Shown piece by piece: positions 1 through 7,206 of a DNA stretch of 64,000 bases. The notes beneath the pieces are model-generated. The model did not search any database, was not told the origin of the DNA, and worked only from the letters and a program-made list of their open reading frames with translations. The translations under genes were made by a program, and so were the position numbers. Source of the DNA: Rhodococcus oxybenzonivorans (GTDB lineage: Bacteria; Actinomycetota; Actinomycetes; Mycobacteriales; Mycobacteriaceae); assembly GCF_003130705.1 (NCBI RefSeq), contig NZ_CP021356.1:1-64000 (forward strand), written 5' to 3'. The first letter of the stretch is position 1; every line of letters starts with the position of its first letter.

Positions 1-2
1 TC

Positions 3-119
3 TACGGCACCGTGACCGACGAAGCCCACCTCTACGGACTGCTCAACCGCTTCCAGTCCCTGGGCCTACACGTCCTCGAAATGCGGCAGCCTCCCGAATC
101 TCCACCATCCCCATGGTGA
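3..119 (+). CDS. C-terminal end of a truncated protein
   Basis: The window opens inside a reading frame that runs to TGA at 117-119 and gives the last 38 residues (ending PPSPW). The segment GLLNRFQSLGLHVLEMRQ looks like a short amphipathic C-terminal helix followed by a strand. I do not recognise the family securely, and the rest of the gene lies outside the window. Confidence 0.45.
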   Translation, partial: YGTVTDEAHLYGLLNRFQSLGLHVLEMRQPPESPPSPW

Positions 120-491
120 GCTGTCCAGGGATCGGTCATCTGGACACGACTGGGTGGACAACCGAATCGCGATCTCCCTCTGTTGATATGTAGCCCTGAA
201 CGAGAGCCGCGGTCATTGGCCGACGAACCGACTTTCGTGGCCCACCGCCCATGGCTCCGCCGTCGGCTCTCGGACGGCCGGGGGTCGATCCAGGAGAAAC
301 GGGCTGAGCGCCGTTCTGCGGTAATCGGGTCCGTTTTGGCCTTCGCTATACCGGAACACCAGGGAACGGCGCGCCACAGTAGATCTGTCAGTTTCGGATG
401 TCGAGTGCACCGTGAGCACGGTGAGCAGGTAACGGGCGTCAAGTCGTCAGCGATACACGGGGCATGGTCGGGGAGGACCGGGAGTTGATGC
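120..491. other. Stretch without a recognisable gene
   Basis: Open frames exist on both strands, but none has a Shine-Dalgarno sequence with a plausible protein. The 3' end holds the GGGAG ribosome site (480-484) of the first micropeptide gene, so the upstream part probably carries the promoter of the micropeptide operon. I could not place that promoter with confidence. Confidence 0.4.
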
Positions 492-689
492 ATGCGTTCG
501 ATTCGCACCATGGCCGTTCTGGGAACAACGGCATTGATGATGGTCCTGCTGACTGGCACAACGTCAGCAAGCCCACCTAGCCCTGACCCGATTTGGTATT
601 CATGGTTCCCGACTAGGGAAATGGGCGATGCGTTCAGTCAGTTCATGTGGGTTATTACCGGCTGGATGACTGGCTACGGCCACTTCTAA
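492..689 (+). CDS. Secreted Trp-rich micropeptide 1 (65 aa)
   Basis: This is the first gene of a run of small proteins. GGGAG at 480-484 sits 7 nt before the ATG. Residues 1-27 form a classical signal peptide: basic start, hydrophobic TALMMVLLTG core, ASA cleavage site. The predicted mature part of about 38 residues is strikingly aromatic (PIWYSWF, MWVITGWMTGYGHF). The stop TAA overlaps the AAGGAG ribosome site of the next gene, so translation of the two is probably coupled. I recognise no family. Secreted aromatic peptides of this size can be bacteriocins, membrane-active toxins or subunits of small membrane complexes, but nothing here selects one of these. Confidence 0.6.
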   Translation: MRSIRTMAVLGTTALMMVLLTGTTSASPPSPDPIWYSWFPTREMGDAFSQFMWVITGWMTGYGHF

Positions 690-698
690 GGAGTCATA

Positions 699-788
699 AT
701 GCCTAATTCACCGTGGGACATTTTCCCGTACAACCTGTTCTATTGGATCGGTTCAATGATCATGCCGTTCCTAGGCGGTCGATCATGA
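699..788 (+). CDS. Trp/Phe-rich micropeptide 2 (29 aa)
   Basis: The ATG lies 5 nt after a GGAG (690-693) that overlaps the preceding stop. The product starts MPNSPWDIFPYNLFYWIG and ends MPFLGGRS. It is one short hydrophobic aromatic segment without a signal peptide. Its stop codon shares bases with the next start (ATGA at 785-788). I know no homologue. The support is the ribosome site, the overlap and the matching aromatic composition of its neighbours. Confidence 0.55.
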   Translation: MPNSPWDIFPYNLFYWIGSMIMPFLGGRS

Positions 789-865
789 CGAATATTTGGC
801 TATGGCCATGGAGCATCGTGGGTGATCTGATCATCGGTATATATCGATTGTTTGGTGCAGCATGA
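785..865 (+). CDS. Trp-rich micropeptide 3 (26 aa)
   Basis: The start overlaps the previous stop (ATGA), as expected of termination-reinitiation. The product begins MTNIWLWPWSIVGDLIIGIY: three Trp within five residues, then a hydrophobic stretch able to enter a membrane. Its stop overlaps the next start in the same way (ATGA at 862-865). Unknown family. Confidence 0.5.
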   Translation: MTNIWLWPWSIVGDLIIGIYRLFGAA

Positions 866-969
866 TCGGCCTCCTATTTGACCTCCCTCTCTGGCCGGGT
901 CTAGATGCAGACTTCTTCTTTCCTGGCTCTTGGTGGAATCCGTTCGTTCGCTGGTTCAATCAGTTCTGA
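862..969 (+). CDS. Trp/Phe-rich micropeptide 4 (35 aa)
   Basis: Translationally coupled to the preceding gene by ATGA. The product has a hydrophobic N-terminus (MIGLLFDLPLWPGLD), then DADFFFPGSWWNPF and VRWFNQF, so roughly a third of its residues are aromatic. The closing WFNQ motif recurs in the next peptide (DWFNQYF), which suggests the two are related copies. Base composition is AT-richer than the rest of the window, consistent with recent acquisition. Confidence 0.5.
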   Translation: MIGLLFDLPLWPGLDADFFFPGSWWNPFVRWFNQF

Positions 970-976
970 GGGGGCA

Positions 977-1108
977 ATGATATTCGGAATATTTACTGAT
1001 GCGGCCGATTGGTTCAACCAGTACTTCTTACAACCGACTTATCACCCGACACTTCGATCCGATACGTCGGTTGTCGGAGATAACTTCGACGTGTGGAGGA
1101 CGCCATGA
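977..1108 (+). CDS. Aromatic micropeptide 5 (43 aa)
   Basis: It starts at ATG 977 after GGGGG, 7 nt past the previous stop. The N-terminal half, MIFGIFTDAADWFNQYF, resembles the end of micropeptide 4. The second half is polar and ends DNFDVWRTP. The stop overlaps ATG 1105 (ATGA), which links it to the HNH region. A longer frame beginning at 905 exists but would overlap micropeptide 4 and lacks a ribosome site. Confidence 0.5.
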   Translation: MIFGIFTDAADWFNQYFLQPTYHPTLRSDTSVVGDNFDVWRTP

Positions 1109-1272
1109 GCGAACTGAGCTGGTGGGGAGTACCCGAGTGGGCGCAGCCCCGACCCGCACGGCGCCAGCGATCAAGCGGCGGACGGTGGAACGGGAAAAGA
1201 TCGCAGTGTTTGCACGTGACCGGTGGACGTGTCGGTTTTGCGGATCCCGCACCATCGATCTGCGGGTGCTGA
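1105..1272 (+). CDS. Trp-rich N-terminal frame overlapping the HNH gene
   Basis: ATG 1105 has the good ribosome site GTGGAGGA (1092-1099) and encodes MSELSWWGVPEWAQPRPARR, in keeping with the Trp-rich theme upstream. After about 22 residues it becomes low-complexity and stops at 1270-1272, inside the HNH gene but in another frame. It is either a sixth micropeptide or the true N-terminus of the HNH protein, joined by a -1 shift between about 1150 and 1180. Natural frameshifting, mutation and sequence error cannot be separated here. Confidence 0.35.
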   Translation: MSELSWWGVPEWAQPRPARRQRSSGGRWNGKRSQCLHVTGGRVGFADPAPSICGC

Positions 1273-1583
1273 AGCTTGTCTCGCGCGCCTTCCCGACGGA
1301 ATTTCCGTATCACTCCCATTGGAAATTCGGACATTCGCACCTGATCTACTGGACCCACTCCACCAGCCTCGAGCACGTCGTCCCGATCGCACGGGGGGGC
1401 CTCGACGAGTCCAGCAACTTCGTTACCACGTGCTACGCGTGCAACGACGCCCGCGGCCATTACCTCCTCGACGAACTCGGCTGGGCACTTCGCGAGCCCA
1501 CATCCTCGACCTGGCTTGGACTCACCGAGTACCTGCCCGCCCTGAAAGCCACACGAACCAGAAAGCCCATTCCTCACATTTGA
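1122..1583 (+). CDS. HNH endonuclease with zinc-ribbon cysteines
   Basis: The conserved part starts near IKRRTVEREKIAVFARDRW and continues with CRFCG, a long insert (HSHWKFGHSHLIYWTH), the HNH core LEHVVPIARGG, and TTCYACND. The two CxxC pairs would bind a structural zinc, and His-Val-Val-Pro-Ile with the following Asn/His positions is the metal-dependent nuclease centre. GTG 1122 is the best in-frame start (153 aa) but has no clear ribosome site of its own; see the overlapping frame at 1105. It follows five coupled micropeptides, so nuclease and peptides probably act together. Restriction, homing or phage-derived roles are all possible. Confidence 0.7.
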   Translation: MGSTRVGAAPTRTAPAIKRRTVEREKIAVFARDRWTCRFCGSRTIDLRVLKLVSRAFPTEFPYHSHWKFGHSHLIYWTHSTSLEHVVPIARGGLDESSNFVTTCYACNDARGHYLLDELGWALREPTSSTWLGLTEYLPALKATRTRKPIPHI

Positions 1584-1649
1584 CGCGGATGTTCCGCCCC
1601 CCCGCCGCGTTAGCCGGCTAAAGGCTGAAGACCGGAGTACGCGTCAAAT
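1578..1649. repeat. Long inverted repeat with central palindrome after the HNH gene
   Basis: ATTTGACGCG at 1578-1587 is repeated perfectly inverted at 1640-1649, and the spacer contains the 12-bp palindrome TTAGCCGGCTAA (1610-1621). The left arm includes the HNH stop codon. It could be a terminator, a recombination site (an integrase remnant follows) or a binding site. Confidence 0.5.
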
Positions 1650-1857
1650 ATGCTGTCAGACAAGACTTCCTACACTGCCGATAACGATTATTACGTCCCG
1701 CCGGTTGTTGCATCTGATGCGAACTCGCAACTGCCTGCGAGTGGGTCGCCCGGTTGTGGCAATCATGAATACCGCCACCAGCTGCAACTCGCGCCAGCTG
1801 CTCTCAGCGAGACAAGCAGGCCAGCCGATGCACCCGAAGCGCTCGGCGTCCAGGTGA

Positions 1858-2040
1858 AAGGACCTCGGCGGCGTCCCCACCCGGTTCGGCCCACGTCGGC
1901 GCGATTCGCACCACATTCTCGACATGCCCGCTTCGGTCGTCGCCGACGCTCTCGGCTACCACCACCTCACGTCCACCAGGATCGCCACACAAGCCACAGC
2001 CACCTGGAACCCGCTACCCGTAGGGCGGTCACCTCGGTGA
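1858..2040 (+). pseudogene. Remnant of an integrase-like C-terminus
   Basis: Frame 1 reads DLGGVPTRF, then ILDMPASVVADALGYHHLTSTR and ATATWNPLPVG before TGA 2038-2040. From memory the pattern MPASVVADALGYHH..TTR..A.ATW matches the C-terminal region of integrase/recombinase-like proteins of rhodococci and relatives. An in-frame stop at 1855-1857 and the lack of upstream homology mark it as a decayed fragment. Its position beside the inverted repeat at 1578-1649 hints at an old integration boundary. Confidence 0.4.
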
Positions 2041-2471
2041 ACACCACCAACTCGCCACAGTTGATTACGCGGCCACCGGACATCGCTATGGTTTGCGTCA
2101 CATTTTTGAGCCTGGCGGCATGCCCACTTGCGTTGGGCCGTAGCCGCCGGCTTCGCGTCGCGGGATGCCGTCGCGCCGGCCCCCCGCACCACCCGCCGGG
2201 CGCGCAAACGTCGAGGTCACGACGGGTTTCCTCAGCCTTGCGCGGCACGGCTCAACGAGGTAGCCGGGACGGTAATGCTGTTGTCGTTATCTGTCCGTGT
2301 TGGCCACTTCAAGCCCCTGACGTGGGCATATTCGAGCAAGATCATATTTACGTATCGATTGGGTCACGATGGCGCAGTCGATATCGTTTTGTTACTTTCC
2401 TTCTCGACCGGGGGTCCGAGGCCACGAATCTCAAGAGCGCGGCCTAGCCGACAAAGACGAGGTAAGACACC

Positions 2472-3143
2472 GTGGCGAAACACCGCAGGACCGCACATCG
2501 TTCAAATTCCATCACCGGCCGCCTGAAGATTGCGACTGTCGCCGCTGCGACCGGTGCCATTCTGATCGGCGGAGCGCAGTTCGGCGCCGCGTCCGCGGCC
2601 GCCCGCCCGCTCGAGATCCCGCCGGGCCTACTGCCCGCCGGTGTTCAGCTACCCGCGATCGAGCTGCCCGACATCCCGGCCGCCCCGCCCTCGCCCGGCG
2701 TGCTCGGGCCGGTCAACCAGGGCACCCCCGCTCCGCTCAAGGCCCGCACCGTGCAGCCGGTATCCGGCACGCTGTCCTCCGGCTACGGCCCCCGCTGGGG
2801 CGCGCACCACGGCGGCATCGACATCGCGGCCCCGATCGGCACCCCGATCCAGTCCGCGGCCGACGGTGAGGTCATCTCCGCGGGCCCGGCCTCCGGGTTC
2901 GGGTTGTGGGTGCGTGTGCGCCACGACGACGGCGCCGTCACCGTCTACGGCCACATCAATGAGTTCATCGTCAACGTCGGCCAGCGGGTCGCGGCGGGTC
3001 AGCAGATCGCCACCGTCGGCAACCGTGGTCAGTCGACCGGTCCGCACCTGCACTTCGAGGTGTCGGACGCAGCCGGCAACCGGCTCAACCCGAGCCAATG
3101 GCTGCGCGACCGTGGCGTCTCGGTGACCTGGGGAGTCGACTAG
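2472..3143 (+). CDS. Secreted M23 family metallopeptidase (LytM-like)
   Basis: A predicted exported peptidoglycan endopeptidase of 223 aa. GTG 2472 follows GACGAGG. A twin-basic N-terminus and hydrophobic stretch end in AASAAARP. After a Pro-rich linker, the M23 domain carries HHGGIDIAAPIGTPI (zinc ligands near H113 and D117) and GPHLHFEV (H194). All key residues are present, so it should be active. It resembles the C-terminal domain of the larger M23 protein at 41,074-42,690. No operon partner lies nearby; the preceding 400 bp hold no recognisable gene. Confidence 0.9.
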   Translation: MAKHRRTAHRSNSITGRLKIATVAAATGAILIGGAQFGAASAAARPLEIPPGLLPAGVQLPAIELPDIPAAPPSPGVLGPVNQGTPAPLKARTVQPVSGTLSSGYGPRWGAHHGGIDIAAPIGTPIQSAADGEVISAGPASGFGLWVRVRHDDGAVTVYGHINEFIVNVGQRVAAGQQIATVGNRGQSTGPHLHFEVSDAAGNRLNPSQWLRDRGVSVTWGVD

Positions 3144-3576
3144 AACTCGACCGTGCGGTAGGTAGTTTCAAAACGATGCCGCCGCGCCGCGCTGGCGGAA
3201 GTAGCGTTGCAGGACAATCGATTTCGTTCGATTCGGTCGCACGGGAAGACCCGGGTTCCTGGCTCTATAAACAGCCCGATCTGTCGCGGCGCTGCTCCGG
3301 CTTATCGGCGGGTTCCGCGGTGGCACCAACGCGACCGGGAATCGGCCCGCAACATGTCGGTGAACACGGGGTGGGTCGTTGAGCGGAACTCCCCGGCTGG
3401 CCGGCTCTCGTCATCACGAACGTGCTCGAGACCAGGCGGAACTGAGTGTCCTTGCCACCGATGGCCCGGCCGATGGCCCACTGGAAGCTCCACCGCTGGC
3501 CAGGCACACTCTGAGACACTCATGGTGTTCGTGCTGCGGGTTCCGGATTGGGAGCGCGACGAGATGGGACGGGGCG
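3144..3576. other. Stretch without a recognisable gene
   Basis: Several frames are open on both strands, but their translations are Arg/Pro-rich, lack ribosome sites and show no domain. I see nothing further in it. Confidence 0.4.
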
Positions 3577-4365
3577 ATGCGTGAAATCACCTACCGCGGC
3601 GATGACGGGGCCCTCCTGTTCGGGGCCATGTGTGGGAGTGGTCCGGTCGTCGTACTGCTACACGGCGGTGGCCCGGATCATCACAGCTTGGTCCCGATGG
3701 CGAATCGTCTCGAAGACCGGTTCACCGTGGTAGTTCCGGATGTGCGGGGGTACGGCCGCTCGGTGTGCCGGGATCCGGCGCTGCACACGTGGAGTCGCTA
3801 CGCCGACGACGTGATCGCCTTATTGGATCACCTCGGCGCACCGGAGGCTGTGGTCGGTGGGACCGGGCTGGGCGGGACCATCGCCTTACGCACCGGCCTG
3901 GCCTTCCCCGCACGAGTGCGGGCGGTGGTGGTGATCAGCGCCGAGGATATCGAGGACGACGAGGCCAAGTTGGCTGAGACCGCGTTGATGGACCGCTTCG
4001 CCGATCGGGTGCGTGCAGAGGGTATCGAAGCGGCGTGGGAGTTGTTCCTTCCCCACCTGCAACCGCTGATCGGGAATCTGGTGCGCTCTGCGATACCGCG
4101 CGCGGACCCGGGGAGCGTCGCCGCAGCAGCTGCCATCGGGCGTGACCGCTCGTTCCGCACGCTCGACGAACTCGGCGCGCTCGAGGTGCCGGTGCTCATC
4201 GTCCCCGGCGCCGACGATCGCCATCCGGCCGCGGTCGTTGAACGGATGAGCGCGGCCATTCCGAAGGCGACAGTCGCGCGGAACGTGTCGTTCGATGGGT
4301 TGCGGACAGCGGACGATCTCGCCGACGCTGTCGTCCCGGAGATCCTGCGGTTCCTCGACAGCTGA
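3577..4365 (+). CDS. Alpha/beta-hydrolase fold protein lacking the canonical nucleophile
   Basis: The 262-aa product has the fold landmarks: the oxyanion strand VVVLLHGGGPDHHS (about residues 24-37), DVRGYGRS, and the acid strand VPVLIVPGADDRHP. The nucleophile elbow, normally G-x-S-x-G, reads GGTGLGG, so Gly stands where the catalytic Ser should be. The C-terminal region also lacks an obvious catalytic His. It may be a non-enzymatic binding protein or use another mechanism. ATG 3577 was chosen because the similarity begins there; upstream in-frame codons are unlike the family. Confidence 0.75.
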   Translation: MREITYRGDDGALLFGAMCGSGPVVVLLHGGGPDHHSLVPMANRLEDRFTVVVPDVRGYGRSVCRDPALHTWSRYADDVIALLDHLGAPEAVVGGTGLGGTIALRTGLAFPARVRAVVVISAEDIEDDEAKLAETALMDRFADRVRAEGIEAAWELFLPHLQPLIGNLVRSAIPRADPGSVAAAAAIGRDRSFRTLDELGALEVPVLIVPGADDRHPAAVVERMSAAIPKATVARNVSFDGLRTADDLADAVVPEILRFLDS

Positions 4366-4579
4366 GGCCGGGTATCTGGCCCCGTGTGTGGCCGAGACAC
4401 GGTTTCTGATCGGCGCGTCGACACGGACTCTTTCACGCTCCGCGTTTGCACGTACGTCGCGTCGGGCTGGGGTTCTGCAGGGTGTGCCCGGTGTCTCTTT
4501 ATCGGTAGCGGGGGCTCAGCGTGGACGTGGACACTTGCAAGCCCTGGTGTGCATCGGAATCGGTATCCGAGGAGCGGGG

Positions 4580-4607
4580 GTGTATACACATCGTCAATCA
4601 ATAGGAT
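4580..4607 (+). promoter_or_regulatory. Palindrome and -10 element upstream of the double-HTH regulator
   Basis: GTGTATACAC (4580-4589) is a perfect 10-bp palindrome, followed by a -10-like TAGGAT at 4602-4607, 17 nt before ATG 4624. This is a plausible autoregulatory site for the adjacent HTH protein. Confidence 0.4.
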
Positions 4608-4623
4608 CAGCGATGAATGGACG

Positions 4624-5067
4624 ATGCCGGTGAGACCGCCCTTGAACGGGTTTCAGCCCCACGCTCTCGAACTCGCGCGCACCGCTGCAGGGATGTCGCG
4701 CACCACGCTTGCGCGCGCACTCGGTGTCGATCCGTCCACCATCCATAATTGGGAAACCTCGCGATCGCACCCTGAGCCGGAGCACCTCGCCCGGATTACC
4801 GAGGAGCTGGGAATTTCGCTGGACCGCCTCGTTGTTGTTCCGCGGAACCGTCGGGTCCTGGCCGACCTGCGGATTCTTGCTGGATTGACGCAAAGGCAAG
4901 TCGCGAACCGAGCCGGAGTCAGCACCACCACCATCGGCAAGATCGAGCGGGGCGAAGCATCCCTGTCCGATCGCCATGCCGCTGCCCTCGCAGACGCACT
5001 GTGTCTGGACGAACGAACGATCCGGGCCGCGTATCTCCGGAATCGGCCGCTCCCCCAGTCGCCATAA
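4624..5067 (+). CDS. Regulator with two tandem XRE-type helix-turn-helix domains
   Basis: A 147-aa DNA-binding protein. The first HTH spans about residues 10-65 (ALELARTAAGMSRTTLARAL, then VDPSTIHNWE). The second spans about 80-135 (LRILAGLTQRQVANRAGVST, then TTIGKIERGE). Two XRE domains in one chain can bind two half-sites as a monomer. ATG 4624 is preferred because the -10 TAGGAT lies just upstream and the peptide between 4384 and 4624 has no conserved look. No effector domain is visible. It is not obviously linked to a neighbour. Confidence 0.75.
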   Translation: MPVRPPLNGFQPHALELARTAAGMSRTTLARALGVDPSTIHNWETSRSHPEPEHLARITEELGISLDRLVVVPRNRRVLADLRILAGLTQRQVANRAGVSTTTIGKIERGEASLSDRHAAALADALCLDERTIRAAYLRNRPLPQSP

Positions 5068-5312
5068 CCCCGGGGCCCATCACCCAGGGTTGGTGGCGTA
5101 TCGACACCCCCGGCCCTGCACCGCCGCCCCCAACACTTTCCGGGGTGTCTGGAGCAGAACCCGAAAAGTGCGTCGATATGCCCGGGAAGTGGGGGTTCTG
5201 CGCGCCCATGCACTCAGCAGTCAGCGTTGTCGTTGTCGGCGTGCGGCACGAGGATCGGTACGCGTGTGGTGGGAGCCGGGCCTTGCCGACTCCCACCACC
5301 GTGTTCGTTGTG
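5068..5312. other. Gene-free spacer with short repeats
   Basis: It contains related short motifs (CACTTTCCGGG, and inverted CCCGAAAAGTG and CCCGGGAAGTG), but no supported gene. It lies between the ends of two convergent genes and may hold their terminators. Confidence 0.3.
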
Positions 5313-6740
5313 TCAGTGCTGTTCGAGGACCGGTTCCGGTGCCGTGTCCGGTTGGGGCGTGCGCATCGACACGGCGGTGACCCCGGCCCCGGCCAGGGCG
5401 ATGACGGCGGCGCCGAGGAACGCGGCGGAGAATCCGTTCGTCAGCTCGGGGAGGTTGCCGATCTGGTTGGCGCCGAACGAGGCGGCGACGGCGGTCATGG
5501 TTGCCAGGCCGAGGGCGGAGCCGACCTGGTAGCTGACGTTGACGATGCCAGACGCCAATCCGCCCTCTTCGGGTCGGGCGGCGGAGATCGCCGTACCCAG
5601 GGACGGGATGAAGGCGAGCGACATGCCTGCTGCGGCAACGAGGGAAGCCGGCAGGACGTCGACCCAGAAATTGCCGGTGGGCCGAACCAAGGCCATCCAT
5701 CCGAGCCCTGCCGCGAGCACGATCAGACCGGTCACGATCATCGGTTTCGCTCCGAACCGCTGCATCGCCCGCGGCGCGATGACGATCATGCCGAGCATGA
5801 TCAGGGTGGTCATCGGCAGTAGTGCTGCGCCGGCGGGGAAGGCGCTGTACCCCAACACCTGCTGCAGGTACAGGTTCAGGAAGAACCACATCGGTATCCA
5901 TGCCGCACCGAGCAGCACCTGGGCGACGTTCGCTGCGGCAAGGTTGGGGGCGGTGAAGATCCCCAAACGCATCAGGGGTTCACGGCGCCGGGACTGGATC
6001 AGCACGAACACCCCCAGCAGCACCGCGGACGCGGCGAGGTATCCCCAGGTTTGACCGGAACCCCAGCCGACCTCGGGAGCCCGGACGATGGAGTAGACGG
6101 CGAGCGCCAGTCCGGCGGTGACGGTCAGCGCGCCGAGAATGTCGATCGAACCGGATCGGGCGGGGGCGTTGGGCATCAGCAGCGGTGTCGCGGCGAGGGC
6201 GATGATCGCGATGGGGATGTTGATGTAGAACACCCATGGCCAGCTGAGGTATTCGGTGATCACCCCGCCGAGGAACACCCCGGCGGTGCCGCCCGCGGGG
6301 GCGGCGGCACCGTAGACGGCGAGGGCCTTGGTCAATTCCTGCTGAGTGGAACCGAACAGCATCATCAGCAGCGTCAGCGCCGAGGGTGCGATGAGTGCGG
6401 CCCCGGCGCCCTGGATGGCGCGTCCGGCCAGTTCGGTGCCGACGTTCCCGGCGGCGCCGGCGGTGATCGATCCGGCCAGCAGAACCAGCCAGCCGGTGGC
6501 GAAGATGCGTCTGGCGCCCCACAGGTCGGACAGGCGTCCGCCGAGCAGGAGCAGTCCACCGAAGGCGATGACATAGGCGTTGAACACCCAGGTCAGGTTC
6601 TCCTGGGAGAAACCGAGGTCGGTCTGCATTTCCGGTAGCGCGATGCCGATGATGGAGGTGTCCATGATGACCATGAATTGGGCTGCGGCGATCAGCGCCA
6701 GCGCCCACCACCTGCGTGTGGATGAAGCCTGAGTAGACAT
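5313..6740 (-). CDS. DHA2-family MFS exporter (14 TM, EmrB/QacA type)
   Basis: A 475-aa inner-membrane drug/H+ antiporter-type protein. It has 14 predicted hydrophobic segments, DTSIIGIALPEMQTDL in TM1, WVFNAYVIAFGGLLLLGGRLSD (motif A region) and the glycine-rich motif C region IQGAGAALIAPSAL. ATG 6740 is chosen over ATG 6749 because AAGGA abuts the latter but lies 9 nt before the former. It is the second gene behind a Cys-containing micro-ORF and a CsoR-type box, which suggests copper induction. Whether the substrate is copper, a copper ligand or an organic toxicant is unknown. Confidence 0.85.
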   Translation of the reverse strand: MSTQASSTRRWWALALIAAAQFMVIMDTSIIGIALPEMQTDLGFSQENLTWVFNAYVIAFGGLLLLGGRLSDLWGARRIFATGWLVLLAGSITAGAAGNVGTELAGRAIQGAGAALIAPSALTLLMMLFGSTQQELTKALAVYGAAAPAGGTAGVFLGGVITEYLSWPWVFYINIPIAIIALAATPLLMPNAPARSGSIDILGALTVTAGLALAVYSIVRAPEVGWGSGQTWGYLAASAVLLGVFVLIQSRRREPLMRLGIFTAPNLAAANVAQVLLGAAWIPMWFFLNLYLQQVLGYSAFPAGAALLPMTTLIMLGMIVIAPRAMQRFGAKPMIVTGLIVLAAGLGWMALVRPTGNFWVDVLPASLVAAAGMSLAFIPSLGTAISAARPEEGGLASGIVNVSYQVGSALGLATMTAVAASFGANQIGNLPELTNGFSAAFLGAAVIALAGAGVTAVSMRTPQPDTAPEPVLEQH

Positions 6741-6804
6741 GACGATCATTCCTTACCGGTACAGGGTATTTATGAGCTGAACGATGACGGGTGCGGTGGC
6801 GCGC

Positions 6805-6897
6805 TTACCCGCAACATCGAAGCCACTGCCCCCAGACGGCCGCGAAACTCGCGGTCAGATCGGATCTTTCGGGCGGACTATTTTCTTCTGTGCACAT
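6805..6897 (-). CDS. Cys-containing micro-ORF upstream of the MFS exporter (30 aa)
   Basis: A strong ribosome site (GGAGGAG, 4 nt before ATG) drives MCTEENSPPE and a C-terminus reading WGQWLRCCG. Cys2 and the Cys-Cys pair next to the stop are its only special residues. It begins 43 nt downstream of a CsoR-type box and ends 64 nt before the exporter. Known precedents are Cys-rich leader peptides that control downstream genes by translation (CruR of Bordetella in copper response; polycysteine leaders of mycobacterial sulfur genes). The assignment as a copper-responsive leader is inference. Confidence 0.55.
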   Translation of the reverse strand: MCTEENSPPERSDLTASFAAVWGQWLRCCG

Positions 6898-6940
6898 CGC
6901 ACTCCTCCTAGATGCCGCTCGGCAACCTTCGCGATATTGG

Positions 6941-6955
6941 TACCTTAGGGGGGTA
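6941..6955 (-). promoter_or_regulatory. CsoR-type operator for the micro-ORF/MFS unit
   Basis: TACCTTAGGGGGGTA is almost identical to the site at 7207-7221 (TACGGTAGGGGGGTA). On the minus strand it overlaps a -10-like TAAGGT. Actinobacterial CsoR sites are GC-rich with TAC...GTA ends, so copper control of the leftward genes is likely. Confidence 0.65.
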
Positions 6956-7206
6956 TAGTACGCAGCGCAAGAGGTGGTCGTTCCGAAGTCGCCGAGAGCG
7001 TTCCGTTCCCGAGCAGGCCGGGCCGTGACAAACACGCCGGCGAACGATCGACAGGGATGTCTCGCGCCGCGATCGAATCCTTCGGCCTCGACGACACGAC
7101 CCAGCGCTGCGCTCCCGGTTTCCTGCTGCGCAACCACCGGTATCCCGCGGGCACTCCCCGGGGGTATGAACCCGATTAACACAGGCCCTGAACCCATCGT
7201 GTTGCA
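6956..7206. other. Spacer between two divergent copper promoters
   Basis: It separates the leftward and rightward CsoR-type boxes. Open frames cross it, but none has a ribosome site or domain. Confidence 0.45.

Noticed and set aside
1650..2447. A 265-residue open frame on the plus strand
   Set aside because: Its product is Arg/Pro/His-rich without a domain or ribosome site, and part of the same DNA reads as an integrase remnant in another frame.
2273..2471. Possible c-di-AMP (ydaO) riboswitch before the M23 gene, as often found in actinobacteria
   Set aside because: The 200 bp upstream lack the conserved core segments I would expect; only scattered G-rich words match.
5068..5312. Short related motifs resembling an insertion-sequence end
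   Set aside because: No transposase fragment, terminal repeat pair or target duplication accompanies them.
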